Shown here in pieces: positions 20,659-32,289 of a DNA stretch of 64,000 nucleotides; positions within the stretch are counted from its first letter, which is position 1, and the number at the start of each line of letters is the position of its first letter. This stretch comes from Medicago truncatula. Its lineage: Eukaryota > Streptophyta > Magnoliopsida > Fabales > Fabaceae. Below the pieces are notes generated by a model, which saw only the letters and a program-made list of their open reading frames with translations, made no database searches and had not been told where the DNA came from. The stretch covers positions 23,826,654 through 23,890,653 of the forward strand of contig NC_053046.1 in NCBI RefSeq assembly GCF_003473485.1, in the 5' to 3' direction. A program made the translations under genes and the position numbers.

Positions 20659-22258
20659 TGAATTAACCTCGTCCAGTATCTTCGGGTGTAAAAAAACAAA
20701 AATTAATATTTGAACGGAACAGATGAAGAACAAGATGAAGGAACAGATTTAGATTTTTAGAACAAGATGAAGGTACCTTTTTCAGATTTTTAGAACAAGA
20801 TGAAGGAACACATTCAGATATTTGAACCGCTGATGAAAAAGGAGAGAGCGAAAATGCTTTTCTCTTCATGGAACAAATTAGGTTGGGAATTAACTGAAGG
20901 AACAGATTATAGGTGGAGGAAGAGATTGATGGGATTTACAGAATTGAATGAAAATGTTTTTCTTCCATGCTTTAATTAATGTCTTCCCGAGGTTTGACTG
21001 TTTGACAAAAATATTTCGCCAGGTTTGACACAGTCGAGGAAGCCGGTCACTGTTGTTTGGTAGGCATAGATCTTATTTCTCCACTTTGGAGCAGAATATT
21101 TCGCCAGGTTTGACACAGTCGAGGAGATCTATTTATTTTAAATACTACTACTAATTTCATTCGTAAAAAAAAATCAGTAACAATTTGAATTAATATTAAT
21201 GAATTAATGAAAACAATTCAATGCATATGCTTTCCAAATTCAGGGATATTTTGGTATTTTCATAACTAATCTACACTTCTTTCTCTTCTATTTCTCTACT
21301 CTTTCTCTTGTAACAAACAATGCTCCAAATCTACTCTATTTCTCACATCTTTCTCTCTTCTTATATTCTCTCTCACATATTTCTCTCTTCACAATCTCTC
21401 TTTGCATCCAAACAGGGGCACCCACCACCCAGCTAGCCTGGGCACGTGCCCGGGCTCAACCGATACTCAGGACGGATCTCTTTGGGGGATCTATAGGAGC
21501 CATATCATTCCTCAAGGATGCTATATATATTATATTGGGCATAAATAATCAAAAGTTTACTCGGTTGCAGTGGAATGACGAGTGTGCTTTCACTGTAGGG
21601 ACTTGAACCGGCTCCCCCACACTAAAATCAAAACAAGCTAACCATTTTATCTACTTACCACTTCTTGGTACACATTGAAACGGTTTTGTATATATTATAT
21701 ACAATTTTGGCACCCCTAACAAATATAATCAGGATTCGCCACTGCGCATACTTTCTTTGTATCGCTACAAGAAACTTACAACAAATTTGAATTTTTGTGA
21801 CGGCCAAAATTCGTCAATATAGGAAAAATTTATGTAGCTAAATTCGTCTGTCAGTGTCAAATGGCTGTCACGACATGTTTTCCACCTTTACCTACGGTTT
21901 TTTCCTCAGGTAAAACTTATCATTATTTTATTTTGCCTTGAAGGTAACTTCTACTGGTAGAGAAGAAGTGAAAATAATGCGGATAGCCAAACAGACAATT
22001 TTGAAGGTAATTTCTACTGGTGGAAAAGAAGTGAAAAACGTTACCCCTTCAATTTTGAGTGATGTTTTACCCACGTAAGGATAACATGCCATTTTAATAA
22101 TGTAAAGATGAACGGAATTTTTTTAAAAACCCCAAAATGATATAATCAACTATAATGTCTATAACATCTAATTGATCAACATTTCTCAAAACATAAGTAA
22201 CTCTTGTACCTATGGTGTTCGGAAGCAAGAGGCTAAAATAAATAAATCAATACATGTA
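20659..22258. other. Spacer with short repeats, no supported gene (copy 1)
   Basis: Near 20715-20815 a GAACAAGATGAAGG phrase is repeated three times, possibly the 5' UTR of the minus-strand gene whose first exon is at 20647. ATTTCGCCAGGTTTGACACA occurs twice, ~80 bases apart (about 21012 and 21092). A CAGGGGCACC...CGCCACTG pair at 21413-21741 looks like hAT-type ends, but flanking 8-mers do not match. Equivalents: 34396-35995 and 48136-49735. Confidence 0.5.
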
Positions 22259-23266
22259 TCACCCCAACTGTCTGTAGCATAAATCAGGGCGAACCATGTG
22301 TACTTGAAAAAAGTTAATGCATGGTACCACCACATATCTTAGAATCAGCTGGTCCTCAATATCTCTAGGCACCTGCAGCCTATCTGAACTGTATGGCATC
22401 CACTTTATATTCTCCATGATATCAATTTGCAACTGTTCAACAGTTTTTCTCTTAATCGATGTATTGAATTGTTTGGCGATCACGTCTATCCACCCGAGAG
22501 ATAAAGGGAAATCAGTTGGCAAGTTTGGAATCTTTTCCTGCGTTAGGCAAGGGAAACGCTCCAACGCGAATACGGTCAAAGCTAAGCTAAAACAACACAT
22601 ATTTGATTTTCCTCCATCTTTAACTATATAAGCCAAATCATTCTTTATGTGGGCCAACATTGCTGTTCCCCAAGCATAGTTTTTTACCGTCTCACCCAAA
22701 AGAGGTAGATAGTATGGGTGACAGATCCTTGACCGGGAAGGGAACAAAACATTTGCGAAACAGTAAAATACAAAAGCTTTTGCCCTAATCCCTGCATCCG
22801 CAGTAGATCCAATACCAGGGCTTTCAAAGTGAGCTAACAATTTTTTTGGATCAACTCCACCTTTCAACCTTATTTTACTGTCACCTTTAAAGAAATCCTC
22901 CGCAACATTTCTTTCTAAACCTAAATTTGTTTCCACGACTTCGACACTATTATTACGTACATTTCCCGACACCGCCATCCCATTGATGGGAAGTCCGGTG
23001 ATGTAAAGGATGTCCTGCAGTCCAAAATCCAAATGAACCACATTCGCACCATTTTCAAATACAAAACACTTAGTTTCAACATTATAATTGTTCACGAGAG
23101 CATTTATAATATGCAAGGGTAACGACAAATCCCCTGTTAGAGTCAGCAACTTTTCGCGAAGCTTCACCAAGAATCCAAAACCCATTTCTTCGACTTTTTG
23201 TTTAACACTATCATCTATTGTCCATTTCTTGATATTATTTAAATGCAAGTCGGAAGATGTTATCAT
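22259..23266 (-). CDS. Plant-mobile-domain protein (copy 1, intact)
   Basis: 335 codons from ATG 23266. The protein opens with a helical segment containing KKWTIDDSVKQKVEEMGFGF (residues ~13-32) and carries the family hallmark LDFGLQDILYITGLPING (~79-96). This places it in the aminotransferase-like plant mobile domain group, whose members are either cellular MAIN-type proteins or domesticated and active transposon proteins. A later block (FYCFANVLFPSRSR...YYLPLL) also fits this domain. Usual family members are longer, so the C-terminal part or further exons may be missing; the stop at 22259 follows a plausible domain end. This is the only one of three copies with an unbroken frame. Molecular function of the family is not settled. 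Confidence 0.7.
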   Translation of the reverse strand: MITSSDLHLNNIKKWTIDDSVKQKVEEMGFGFLVKLREKLLTLTGDLSLPLHIINALVNNYNVETKCFVFENGANVVHLDFGLQDILYITGLPINGMAVSGNVRNNSVEVVETNLGLERNVAEDFFKGDSKIRLKGGVDPKKLLAHFESPGIGSTADAGIRAKAFVFYCFANVLFPSRSRICHPYYLPLLGETVKNYAWGTAMLAHIKNDLAYIVKDGGKSNMCCFSLALTVFALERFPCLTQEKIPNLPTDFPLSLGWIDVIAKQFNTSIKRKTVEQLQIDIMENIKWMPYSSDRLQVPRDIEDQLILRYVVVPCINFFQVHMVRPDLCYRQLG

Positions 23267-24600
23267 CTCTAGCTAACCAAGAAAAACAAAAGTTAAATAC
23301 TAATAAACCTTATGCAACCACACTTGGCACCAGTGGCGGAGCCAGGATTATATTGGAGCCTGGGCACAATTTTAATTACAATTTTTTTTTTGGCTAGCAT
23401 AAGTCAAATAAGAAAAATGCAGCAAAACAGAAAAAACCAGCAAAACATGAGTAGAATAAAAGGGATGAAATATAATATACCAATAGTGTACTACTAAATA
23501 TAACCCAAAACCTAAGCACCAAACCACAAAACAGGCAACAATAACTAAAGACTACGGTAACAAGAAAGTAAAACACCACAAAAGAGTTTGTCAGTTTGAA
23601 GTAGCTGGATAAATCACACCCCAAAACCTAAAAGCACTAGACCACAAAACAAGCAACAATAACTAAACACTACAGTAACAAGAAAGCAAGAGACCATAGG
23701 ATGACACAAAGCTGAAACCACAATCAAGTTATCAATTATTAACTAAACACTTAGTTATTTTTTAAAAAATAATTAAAAATTTGATTTTATATAACACTTA
23801 GTCATAAATAGAGTTTCAGCCAACTTGAACACAATAAAAAATTTGATTTGTGAAAATTATTTTCTAAAACAATGAAAAATATTAATAAATTAAAAATTTG
23901 AAAATAAGTTCCCCCGCCGGAACGAGGGTCCCAAAAAAGGCGCCATGAACCCTCCTTCCCCTGGGAAAACAATAGACCCAGAAATTATTATTATTATTAT
24001 TACTCATCTATGTAGTATCACAACAGCTTAATCAAAAGAACTTAAAGCAATTATCATCATCACAACTTAATCAAAAGAAGTTAAAACAATTATCATCATC
24101 AAAAGAAGTAAAAACAATTATCATCATCACAACAGCTTAATCAAAAATAGTTTGAATTTATTTATATAATCACTTAACTTAACAATCAAAAGAGCTTAAT
24201 CAATTCAATCAATAATCAATTCATGCTCTGTTAACTAACCTGAATGTGACTGAGACGAGAGAGAGAGATGTGGTGCCGGTGAGTGAGAGCTGCGTGCGAG
24301 AGAGCGAGAACGGTGTGGTTTGTTTGAGGAAAAGGGAAGAAGGAACCGTTTTTTTTGAGCAAAAGGAACCGTTGTGTGTCGTGTTATAATATTTTAAAAT
24401 AAAACAACATTAAAAATAAATCATAATCATTTTTAAAATATTTTTTGTCCCACTTTTGTGCTCAATTTCCACTGGTAGAAATCAGTCAAAATAGAAGATG
24501 TAAGTTTAGCACTGGATTTTAATTTGTGGCAATTTGGAAGCATAAAATAAACGAATTGGCAATTCATGCTATATATATTTGAAAGCGTAAACTAAACGAA
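23267..24600. other. AT-rich spacer, no supported gene (copy 1)
   Basis: Contains AGTGGCGGAGCCAGG near 23333 (a common plant transposon end, partner not found). Two related blocks around CCAAAACCTAAG and CCACAAAACA(A/G)GCAACAATAACTAAA occur at ~23510 and ~23625. A short ATT microsatellite lies at ~23982, and a GA-rich tract at ~24255. Equivalents: 37004-38337 and 50744-52077. Confidence 0.5.
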
Positions 24601-24603
24601 TTG

Positions 24604-24700
24604 GCATTGCACCCCAGTGGTTAAAACACTGGTTTAATGTGTAATTGAGGTCTGGGGTTCGAATTCCCCTCGCCCCTGGCCTTTTTTTTTTTATTTTTTT
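24604..24700 (+). mobile_element. tRNA-related SINE-like sequence, plus strand (copy 1)
   Basis: An A-box-like CCCAGTGGTTAAAACACTGG and a B-box GGTTCGAATTCCC are about 30 bases apart, followed by a T-rich tail. The body does not fold as a complete tRNA and lacks an acceptor stem match, so it is a tRNA-derived repeat rather than a tRNA gene. Confidence 0.5.
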
Positions 24701-24782
24701 TTAACGTTATATATAATTGTTTGTTTCCATGCTTCCAAATGCATCTATGTTTTTTCTTTTAATTTTATTTTTTATTTTTCTC

Positions 24783-24924
24783 TTTTTTTTTTTTTTGGTC
24801 AAGTAGCCTAGTGGCTAGAGCTCACACAATTTAATTGTGGAGAAGTGGAGTGTCCGGGGTTCAAACCCCGGCTCCTGCATATAATATGCAATATCCCTAC
24901 CAACTGAGCTAAGCTCATGGGGAT
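24783..24924 (-). mobile_element. tRNA-derived SINE, minus strand (copy 1)
   Basis: Read on the minus strand it starts ATCCCCATGAGC, has an A box (TTAGCTCAGTTGGTAGGGA) and B box (GGGTTTGAACCCC) and ends in an A-tail (the T run at 24783-24796 on plus). The direct repeat TTTATTTTTCTCT flanks it (24771-24783 and 24927-24939), a 13-bp target-site duplication as expected for LINE-mobilised SINEs. Confidence 0.8.
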
Positions 24925-25060
24925 TATTTATTTTTCTCTCTTTACCTTCTCTTTTATTTTCCTTTTAATTTCTCATACTTTTTTTTATTTGTTTTATTTT
25001 ATTTTACTTAAACTAGTAACATAGTTAACGCTTGTATACTTTGTATTTGAATGTAAATGA

Positions 25061-25061
<1 letters not shown>

Positions 25062-25117
<56 letters not shown>
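25062..25117. repeat. TAA/AAT microsatellite (copy 1)
   Basis: About 56 bases of TAA repeat. The tract is ~62 bases in copy 2 and ~43 in copy 3, so it has changed length since the triplication. The poly-Tyr frame across it is not a gene. Confidence 0.95.
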
Positions 25118-26456
25118 GAGTGAGGATCTGTTGACACCAAATGTTACACCTCTCAATAACGTTTTAAGCGATATAAATTTTATAAAATCCACCGTTGGAT
25201 TGAAAGTCATGAAAAAAGTGACAAGTTGGCACTAATAAAATTAAATTTCATAATATTAGAACTTTTTTATGAGCAAATATGCTAAACAAGTTTTCACTCA
25301 GCTTTATTTCTATCGAATCAAGTGGTGTACTCCACATTTACATATGTTTATTAATAAAGTTGCCTTTTTCTTTGTGTTCCCAGAAATTCATCTAATTATA
25401 GAAACAATTTTGCTTAATATTAACCGTCATGTTGATTGAAAAAAATATTTATAATACTTTCCATCATTTCCAATCCTGTAATGTTTAGAACAAAGAGAAT
25501 TGGAATTTAGAAACAGCTTATCTTCATTTTAAGTGCTTATTGTAGTCAAGTTTTCAGTTTCTTTTTCATTCAAAGGTGGCTGAAACAATTTTCTGCTACA
25601 GACACGTATTAATACATTCAGTACTTTGTTTCCCTTACAATTATAATTCCAGTAGTCATTTCTCTATCATATTTCAAATTGTCATTAGTTACTTTTGGTT
25701 AAACGTAATATATAAAGAGACTTTATATATTACGTTATAATTAATTATTCAAACTTCAATACTAATTAAATATTTTATGTTACTAATTACTTATTTTTAA
25801 GAACGATGCAAAATCCAAATTAATATCAATTAATTATTTTCTGTTATTAATCAATTATTTTTATCACCGTTGCAAATATTAATTAAATATTTTTTGTTAG
25901 TCAATTAGTTACAAAAATAATAACTTTACAATATTAATTAACTGTTACTAATTAAATATTTTTATCAATTATTTATTAATCAATTAGTTCCTCTTTACAT
26001 GAAATTGTCCATTTCCCTTCTCATCCATGGCTTCATCTTCTAATGCCCCCCATCGTAATTCCTTGATTTATTTTGATTTGTTTTATGTAAAAATGTTGTA
26101 TCACGATTGTTGCCTTTTTTTTAAAAACGGCGCGTAAGCGAAAATGATAGCGACAAAAATAATAATTTTTCGTCTGATATTCTAAGCATTGTACCAAAAA
26201 ATTTTTTTTTTTTTTTTGCATAAATCTTCTCTATTTTCTTTGTCCTGTGTTTTTTTAATTGTTATTCTTCTCTATTTCTTGGGTTCAATGAAAAGCTTCG
26301 CTCCGCTTTGTATAAACCCGTATGCGTGAATGACATTTCTTTAACCAATGATTTTAGTTCATCCCCATTTTAATTTAGAATATTTGTTTCTCAATTAATT
26401 TATCTTTAGGAAATTAGAATATCTATTTAATTAATTAACATCTCTTTTCGCAACTC
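25118..26456. other. AT-rich region upstream of the dsRBD gene (copy 1)
   Basis: Contains many TTAATTAATTAT-type phrases and the hairpin at 25702-25736. A 62-codon minus-strand frame at 26033 is unsupported. Equivalents: 38859-40196 and 52579-53913. Confidence 0.5.
25702..25736. repeat. Perfect 16-bp hairpin with 3-base loop (copy 1)
   Basis: AACGTAATATATAAAG, then AGA, then the exact complement CTTTATATATTACGTT. Copy 2 has the same at 39443-39477. In copy 3 the tip has been shortened by four bases (53164-53194). Confidence 0.9.
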
Positions 26457-26465
26457 TATAAATAG
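26457..26465 (+). promoter_or_regulatory. TATA box of dsRBD gene (copy 1)
   Basis: TATAAATAG about 150 bases before the chosen start codon is a good plant TATA box. Identical in copies 2 (40197) and 3 (53914). Confidence 0.5.
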
Positions 26466-26608
26466 ATTTATCATTTTATCTTTATGCTCGATCTTGTATT
26501 TTATTATTATACTTATGCTATTTGATTTTTCATTGGATGTGTATTTACTATAACCTAATAGACAAGGAGAAACACAATTGCTTATGAGTTATGACTTTTA
26601 TTATAGAT

Positions 26609-27178
26609 ATGATGCATTTGAACAAGACTCAACTGCAAATCTATGCTCAAAAGAGAAACTTAAAGCTTCCAGAGTATTCTTTTGAGTGGGCTGGTTCACT
26701 TCACGCTATACGTTTCAAGAGCAAAGTTACAATTGATGGACAAACCTTTGAGAGTCCTAAGTTTTATTCGACATTGAAGGAAGCTGAACATGCAGCAGCT
26801 GAAAATGCTTTGACATCAATATCACCAAGTGGAACTAAAGAGGCTAGTCTTAATCATTTATGGCTAATTCGATAACTTTTTTATTCCATAACTTAATTCT
26901 TTTGCTTGGTCCTTTTTACATATATATGGTTGTCTATATTTCAGGATGAAATTGTGGTATACAAGAATCTTTTGCAAGAATTAGCTCAAAAGGAAGGATT
27001 GAAGTTGCCTGTATATAGTACCAATAAATCCGGCGAGGCTCACAAGCCTATATTTAGTTCACAAGTGGAGATAAAAGGGGAAATATTTACTGGTCAAGAA
27101 GCTAAATCCAAGAAGCATGCTGAGATGAGTGCAGCCAAAGTTGCTTATACATTTTTAGACCCAAAAAAAAGAGTGTAA
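26609..27178 (+). CDS. Small DRB-like double-stranded RNA-binding protein (copy 1)
   Basis: Exon 1 (26609-26842, 78 codons) encodes one dsRBD: NKTQLQIYAQKRNLKLPEY, then the FKSKVTIDGQTFESP strand region and a final helix with EAEHAAAENAL. Exon 2 (26945-27178) encodes a second dsRBD: YKNLLQELAQKEGLKLPVY, then the helix KSKKHAEMSAAKVAYTFL. The order and spacing match the paired N-terminal dsRBDs of plant DRB proteins (HYL1/DRB1 to DRB5), which partner Dicer-like enzymes, but the long C-terminal region is absent: 155 residues against roughly 350-430. The only junction keeping frame is AAAGAG|GCTAGT to TTTCAG|GAT, a GC-AG intron of 102 bases. If it is not spliced, exon 1 reads to a stop at 26875 giving one dsRBD. 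A TATTATAG acceptor-like site just before the ATG hints at a 5' UTR exon. Confidence 0.75.
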
Positions 27179-27258
27179 TTTTGCCAATCCGTAAAGTTTA
27201 TTTGCATTGTTTTTATTCCCAATCATATTTATTTTGATTTTGACACTTATTTAGGACA

Positions 27259-27400
27259 TTTTTTTTTTTAAGAAGCTAAAATGGATTATATTACAAAAAG
27301 TCTGGAGATTTCAGCATAAGGAGTGCCAAAACCCCAGCTGAAAGAGTCAAAATACAAGAAATAACAAAGAGTTGGAGCCTAAACAAGCTCAAAAAAATAA
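27259..27400 (-). mobile_element. LINE-like 3' tail, truncated at the repeat junction (copy 1)
   Basis: On the minus strand a short 3'-UTR-like sequence (TTTGGCACTCCTTATGCTG) ends in an A-tail (T run at 27259-27269 on plus). It is cut at 27400 where segment copy 2 begins; in copy 3 it continues past 54856. The assignment to a LINE rests on the tail and layout only. Confidence 0.4.
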
Positions 27401-28920
27401 GGGTTTAACAACAGATGGAAAACTCGTGGCAATCAACTAAACTCATGGCAATTACATTCAATTTCAATTTCAATTAAAGAACAACGGATGGAATTGGAAA
27501 CCAGTGGCAATCAACTAAGTTACTAAAGATGGAAAACTCATGGCAATCAATAAAAAACATGTAATCATCATATCAGAATCATAATTAATTGAAGGAAATT
27601 ACATTCAATTTCACATTACCTTACAAATTACAACAATTAGTGTTTGTTGTGAGAGATGAAGATAGCTGAATCGAAACAGAAAATGGAGGAGGATGCGATG
27701 GTGAACTGATGATGGATGGAGGGAGAGTGGTCGCAGTCGCAGTTCACCGGTGGTGGTGTGGTTCGGTCTGGTCGATTTGCTTGAGAAGAAACAGAACGTG
27801 TTCTCAGAGGAAAGAGAAATGGATGTTTGTTTCTCCGGTGCAAGCAACTGAGGCACCGAGCTTCCACTTGTTTAAGCATTGGGAATCACGAAGAGTGCAT
27901 TGGGAATCGCAAAGAGTGCATTGGAAGCAAATGAAGAAAATAGTCAAAATACAAGAACCAAAAGAAAACAAAAATTTAAATGAAAAATAATTTCCATCAA
28001 ATTTTTATTTGGACTTTATTTATTTTGAAAAGAAATAAAAAATTAAATTTAATATCTTTCTTCCTTCAAAAAAGAAATGAAAAATCTTTCAATCTATAGA
28101 TTATAATCTATTGTAAAAATTATTTATTTAACAATTGGAGGGTTATACATTTTTAAATTCTTAAGTAGTTGATTTTTATTTCACTTACATTACACCAATT
28201 AAAATCATCTATTTCACTTACATTATTTTTATTTCTTTTTGACAATCATAGAGGAAGAAATTAAGGGAATAAGTTCATAAATAAATCTTCCTTCAAAAAA
28301 AGAGTTCATAAATAAATCAATACATCTCACATTCTCTGGGTAACCACCGCAGCCACCGCCCCTCCATTTGAGTCTGACAAAGTGACCTTCCCCTCTCTCT
28401 CTGAAACAAAAGTGAAAAAACATAACCCAAAATCAAAATTCAAGGTCTCTCCTCTCTCATTCGGTAAGTCATCTCCTCTCTTCTCTTTTAGGTCAGTTTT
28501 GAACTTAAATTGAAATTGAATCAGGATATTGAAATTGAAACCGAATTAAGATAGTGAGAGTAGTAGTGATTGCAGTACTTAAATTGTAATTGATTTTAAC
28601 TTAGGGTTTGGTTAATTGGTTACTTAAATTGATTTTATTTGTTTCTGTTCCTTGCTTCTGTTCTCTTCCTATGTTGTTTATTCCCTATTTCTGAGATAAT
28701 TGGTTACTCAATGTGGACCAATGTAGCTAGATGGAAATGGAATTTTGGAGTCATAAAGGCATGCATGAGATAATTAATGGTTACGTGTATAGTAGTAGCT
28801 CCTATCCCACTTTTTGGTTTATGTGTATGAATTGATACCATCTTGTAATAATTCTTCCTGTTTGACTTCATAACCTTCACCGGGATCAATGTTCTCTTCA
28901 TTGGCATGGATCTGCAAACT

Positions 28921-29443
28921 TTATTCTGAATCACTCGCTTGTGTCCCTGGATTACTTAGCATAGTGGGAGAAAAATCCATTGTTTTCTCTTGATCATGAT
29001 AATCTTGCTCCTGATTAACACCAGTCTTCTCATCGGTATTTTCCACACCAGTTAATGCATCAAGGCACATTGCGGCAGATTCATCCAAATTTTGAACTTG
29101 TTCAATTGAACGGCCACTGGATTCTTTTGGAGAAACATTTAAGGAATTCATATTCTCCATGACAGATCCTTGATGGATATTGATCTGATCTATTTTTTCA
29201 GCTTCATCTTCAACCCTTTTTGTTCCACTAGAATCTTCATGAACCTTAGTTTTTTCACTCAGTACTTCATCTTCACTTTGTGTTGCAGGATCTAATTCCT
29301 GATTTTCTTCATTTTTCTCTTTATCGACATTCGTTTCCATGCTTTCCTCCATGTTAACGAATCCAATATCATCTCCTTCAGGTGGTGATTTCAACTTCGA
29401 CTCTGACATCACTTCACGGGCATCAGCATTTACATCAGCAGAG
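28921..29443 (-). CDS. Acidic protein, terminal exon (copy 2)
   Basis: 163 codons from ATG 29412 with the open frame reaching back to the acceptor at about 29443. It differs from copy 1 by lacking the 15-bp duplicated repeat, so it has a single Ile-His-Gln-Gly-Ser unit. Otherwise the coding sequence is unchanged as far as I compared. Conservation of an open frame in all three copies is weak evidence of function because the copies are so young. Confidence 0.5.
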
Positions 29444-30261
29444 CTTATAATATAAAGGTTTGAGATATTATAAACTAATAAACTAATTACAACAAAATCA
29501 ACTATAGCACTTTCCTATACTAAGATGTGAAATTTATCAATTGCTTTTGGTTGTTTGGAATTGAGTTATGCCCTAATTTATGAGTCACATAACAGAAACA
29601 CAGTCCGTCAGTTAATGTTTTAAGTTGACGTATGCCTTTATTTGAATTCAACCTAACAGAAGCATGATGTGTCACCCCCTTTTCATCGTTTGCTTAATAG
29701 GTATTATTAGTTTGCATAATTGGTAAGAATAGATGCTATAAATAAGAAAATAAATATAATGATATTTCCTTAAAAAAAGTGTTAGCTAGGTGTAAGTTTT
29801 CTTCTTTATTGACTCGTTCTCAATATTTCTTTGACACCATATTATGAGAGTTTTCTTTGATATTCCTATAGATAATGAGAGTTTAGAAGTATGAAGATGT
29901 CATGAGTGAGTAAAATGGAGTTAGTGTTAAATTTTGTACTTAAACAAAAAGGGGAAAAGGAAACAAGAAATTGAAGGTTAGTTTGTGGCCCAATCATTGT
30001 TTGATTCTGGTTGTGCTATTCTTGTTTTATGCAATTCTTGTATTCTGGTCATGGTTAGTTTTATGTTATTCTTGTATAAGTATTCTTTTTGCACAATCTT
30101 TGTTTGAGTGGAGTAATGCATTTTACAAAGTGCATTGGGAAAGAGTTCATCATATAGTAGCAAATAAGGAATAATCAAGTGAGCAAGGCAACTTAACAGA
30201 TTTTTTGTGTATAAATAAAGTGTGAGATAGTCCAACTCAAACGCATAAGTGCCTCCGCAAA

Positions 30262-30628
30262 ATGGCGAAGAAGAGCGAACATCTTCCTCAAGAAGTGATT
30301 AATGAAATCCTGTTGAGGTCCATCCATTGTTGTCAACAAACAAATACCTCTGTCTCCTATAACTCTTACCTACAATGAATATATTATCAACTTTCTGTGT
30401 GGCTTGACATATGAACCGTCAACTGATGATTACTTGGTAGTTTTGGGGTACTACCAATACGATGATAACTTTTTGGAATCTGGTTTAACTGACTTGGAGA
30501 TTTTCTCATTGAGAGCTAATAAGTGGAAACAAATTGAGTTTGGTTCTCCTTTGCCTTACAAGTCTCCATATGACGCGTGTCGCAGACTCGGGTCCTTCTT
30601 GAATGGGGCTATTCATTGGCTTAGTAAA
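30262..30628 (+). pseudogene. F-box / FBA pseudogene (copy 2)
   Basis: Same internally deleted F-box start and FBA remnant as in copy 1, with the FBA frame open from 30404. The lesions are identical, showing that the gene was already broken before duplication. Confidence 0.8.
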
Positions 30629-30997
30629 GTTGTCATATTAACTTCATCTTTAACTTATTTCATCATTTATGTTTTATCTTTTACATTATTTTATATGTTA
30701 TTGTTGTGTTAAAATAGAATTGGATTTATATGATTTAAATGATGCTTACTAAGGTCTATTTGTAGGTAAGATTGATTGAAACTGTGTCATGATCAAAGTT
30801 TCTCTGCATTTGTATCATTGTATGTGTTTGTTTATGGATGAGTTTGGCTAAGGTGGTCTTACCACTTCACAAAAGTCAAAGCAGGATTAACTTTTGGCTA
30901 AACCTTTTATGTGTGATCTAGTTCTTGATTTCCAATTGATGTTTTCATTGTTATTGTGGTTGATTTAGATTGAAACTTGTTACTTTCTCCGAACAAA

Positions 30998-31267
30998 ATG
31001 GTTACTTGCACCGAGCACTTGGAAAATTTGCAAAACTGGACATTAGACCAAAGAATTAAAACTCGTCTAGAAGATACCGGTTTTTCACATTTCAACAAAC
31101 TTGCAAAATGTCAACATGATAACAAGCTTATGGAATGTGTGGTATCCCATTTCAATTCAGAGACATGTGGATTTGAATTTGGTGTCATAAAATTAATTTT
31201 TGGATTGAAAGATGTGCTAAACATTACAGGCTTGCACATTACAAGCAAGCCCCGACATCATGCTGAT
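30998..31267 (+). pseudogene. Plant-mobile-domain fragment (copy 2)
   Basis: Same truncated N-terminal PMD segment with FGLKDVLNITGL as in copy 1; no coding difference was noticed. Confidence 0.65.
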
Positions 31268-31272
31268 CATCC

Positions 31273-31496
31273 AATTCATTGACCGGGGGCAGCGAGGAAG
31301 ATGGATCTGTGCTCGAGCTATGTCTACGAATAGGTCCTCCTCTTCCTGAAGATCTACTAGGTCCTCCTCCTGAAGACTGGCCACTACCAAAACTATAATT
31401 GTATTCCGGGTAACCTGGAAGTTTGTTGGGGATTATCATATCATGGATGGTAAACAGATCGCGGACCAATAACACAATCTTATCATTAGACTGATT
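31273..31496 (-). pseudogene. Antisense exon fragment (copy 2)
   Basis: As in copy 1 but with His in place of Asn in the Ser-rich tail (ATTCGTAGAC versus ATTCGTAGAA context near 31320), a change shared with copy 3. Confidence 0.45.
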
Positions 31497-31928
31497 CTGG
31501 TAGAAAACAGGGGCATCATGTTAGTCACTCCATTCTGAAACTAAAAGCATACTTAAAAGCATACAGTCCACTCACAAACATTTCTAAAAAATTGCATCCT
31601 GGGGATGTAAATAATAAAACACTGGCTACTATGTTAGACTCTTGGTAATTAGTATATACCGTAAAAAAAAAAAAAAGAGATCGCTTTAAGTGATTTTATG
31701 ACAGAATTAATCTGAACCGTTTAATCTATTATTAATGGCTCAAATTTAAAACAGTGTGAAAACTGCAGCAAATCGGAATTCCTAAAATCAGCCACTAGAT
31801 TTTTGAAAAAAAAACAATGTATGACAATTGTTTTTCTTCAACTCTTATAAAAGGGCACCAGAATCACAATCTAAACCAAGTCCAAATAGTCCCTTCTTAC
31901 TCTCCAAGTTCATTTCTTCTTTTTTTCT

Positions 31929-32289
31929 CTTAAAGCTAGCTAAGGAAAAAAAAAAGGGTGGCAAAATTCCAATTCTCTTTGTTTTTATAATGTTGTTTTC
32001 TTTAAGTTCAGCCAATCCAATCAAGAGAAAGCAATACACACCATGCAAAAACATAGTCCTTTATTTTCATGACATAATTTACAATGGAATGAATGCAGCT
32101 AATGCAACATCTTCAATAGTAGAGCTCCACAAGGTGCTAATTTAACAAAATTAGCAACCCAATTTCACTTTGGTAACATTGCAGTTTTTGATGACCCTAT
32201 CACATTGGACACTAACCTTCATTCAAAACCAATTGGAAAAGCACAAGGCTTTACATTTATGATACCAAAAACACATACACTTCTTGATA
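31929..32289 (+). pseudogene. Dirigent protein pseudogene (copy 2)
   Basis: Carries the same two frame breaks (near 32125 and 32251) and missing start as copy 1. Confidence 0.85.

Larger units (their letters stand above)
4098..27400 (+). repeat. Segmental repeat copy 1 (13.75 kb plus 9.5-kb insertion)
   Basis: First of three head-to-tail copies. It starts at GGGTTTAACAACAGATGG, preceded by unique sequence ending GAATTTA, and ends at CTCAAAAAAATAA, where the same start sequence follows. Removing the nested retrotransposon (9546 bp plus 5-bp TSD) leaves about 13.75 kb. Copy 1 differs from both others at shared sites: an extra 15-bp repeat near 5876, an intact reading frame in the 22259-23266 gene, and single bases such as 4430. 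Copies 2 and 3 are therefore each other's closest relatives. Confidence 0.95.

Noticed and set aside
21413-21741. Additional hAT element with CAGGGGCA/CGCCACTG ends
   Set aside because: Ends are only partly complementary and the flanking 8-mers do not match.
24604-24924. Functional tRNA genes
   Set aside because: A and B boxes are present but no complete cloverleaf or acceptor stem can be formed; tails and target-site duplication fit SINEs.
25025-25210. Poly-Tyr open frame
   Set aside because: It is the translation of the AAT microsatellite and is lost in copy 3.
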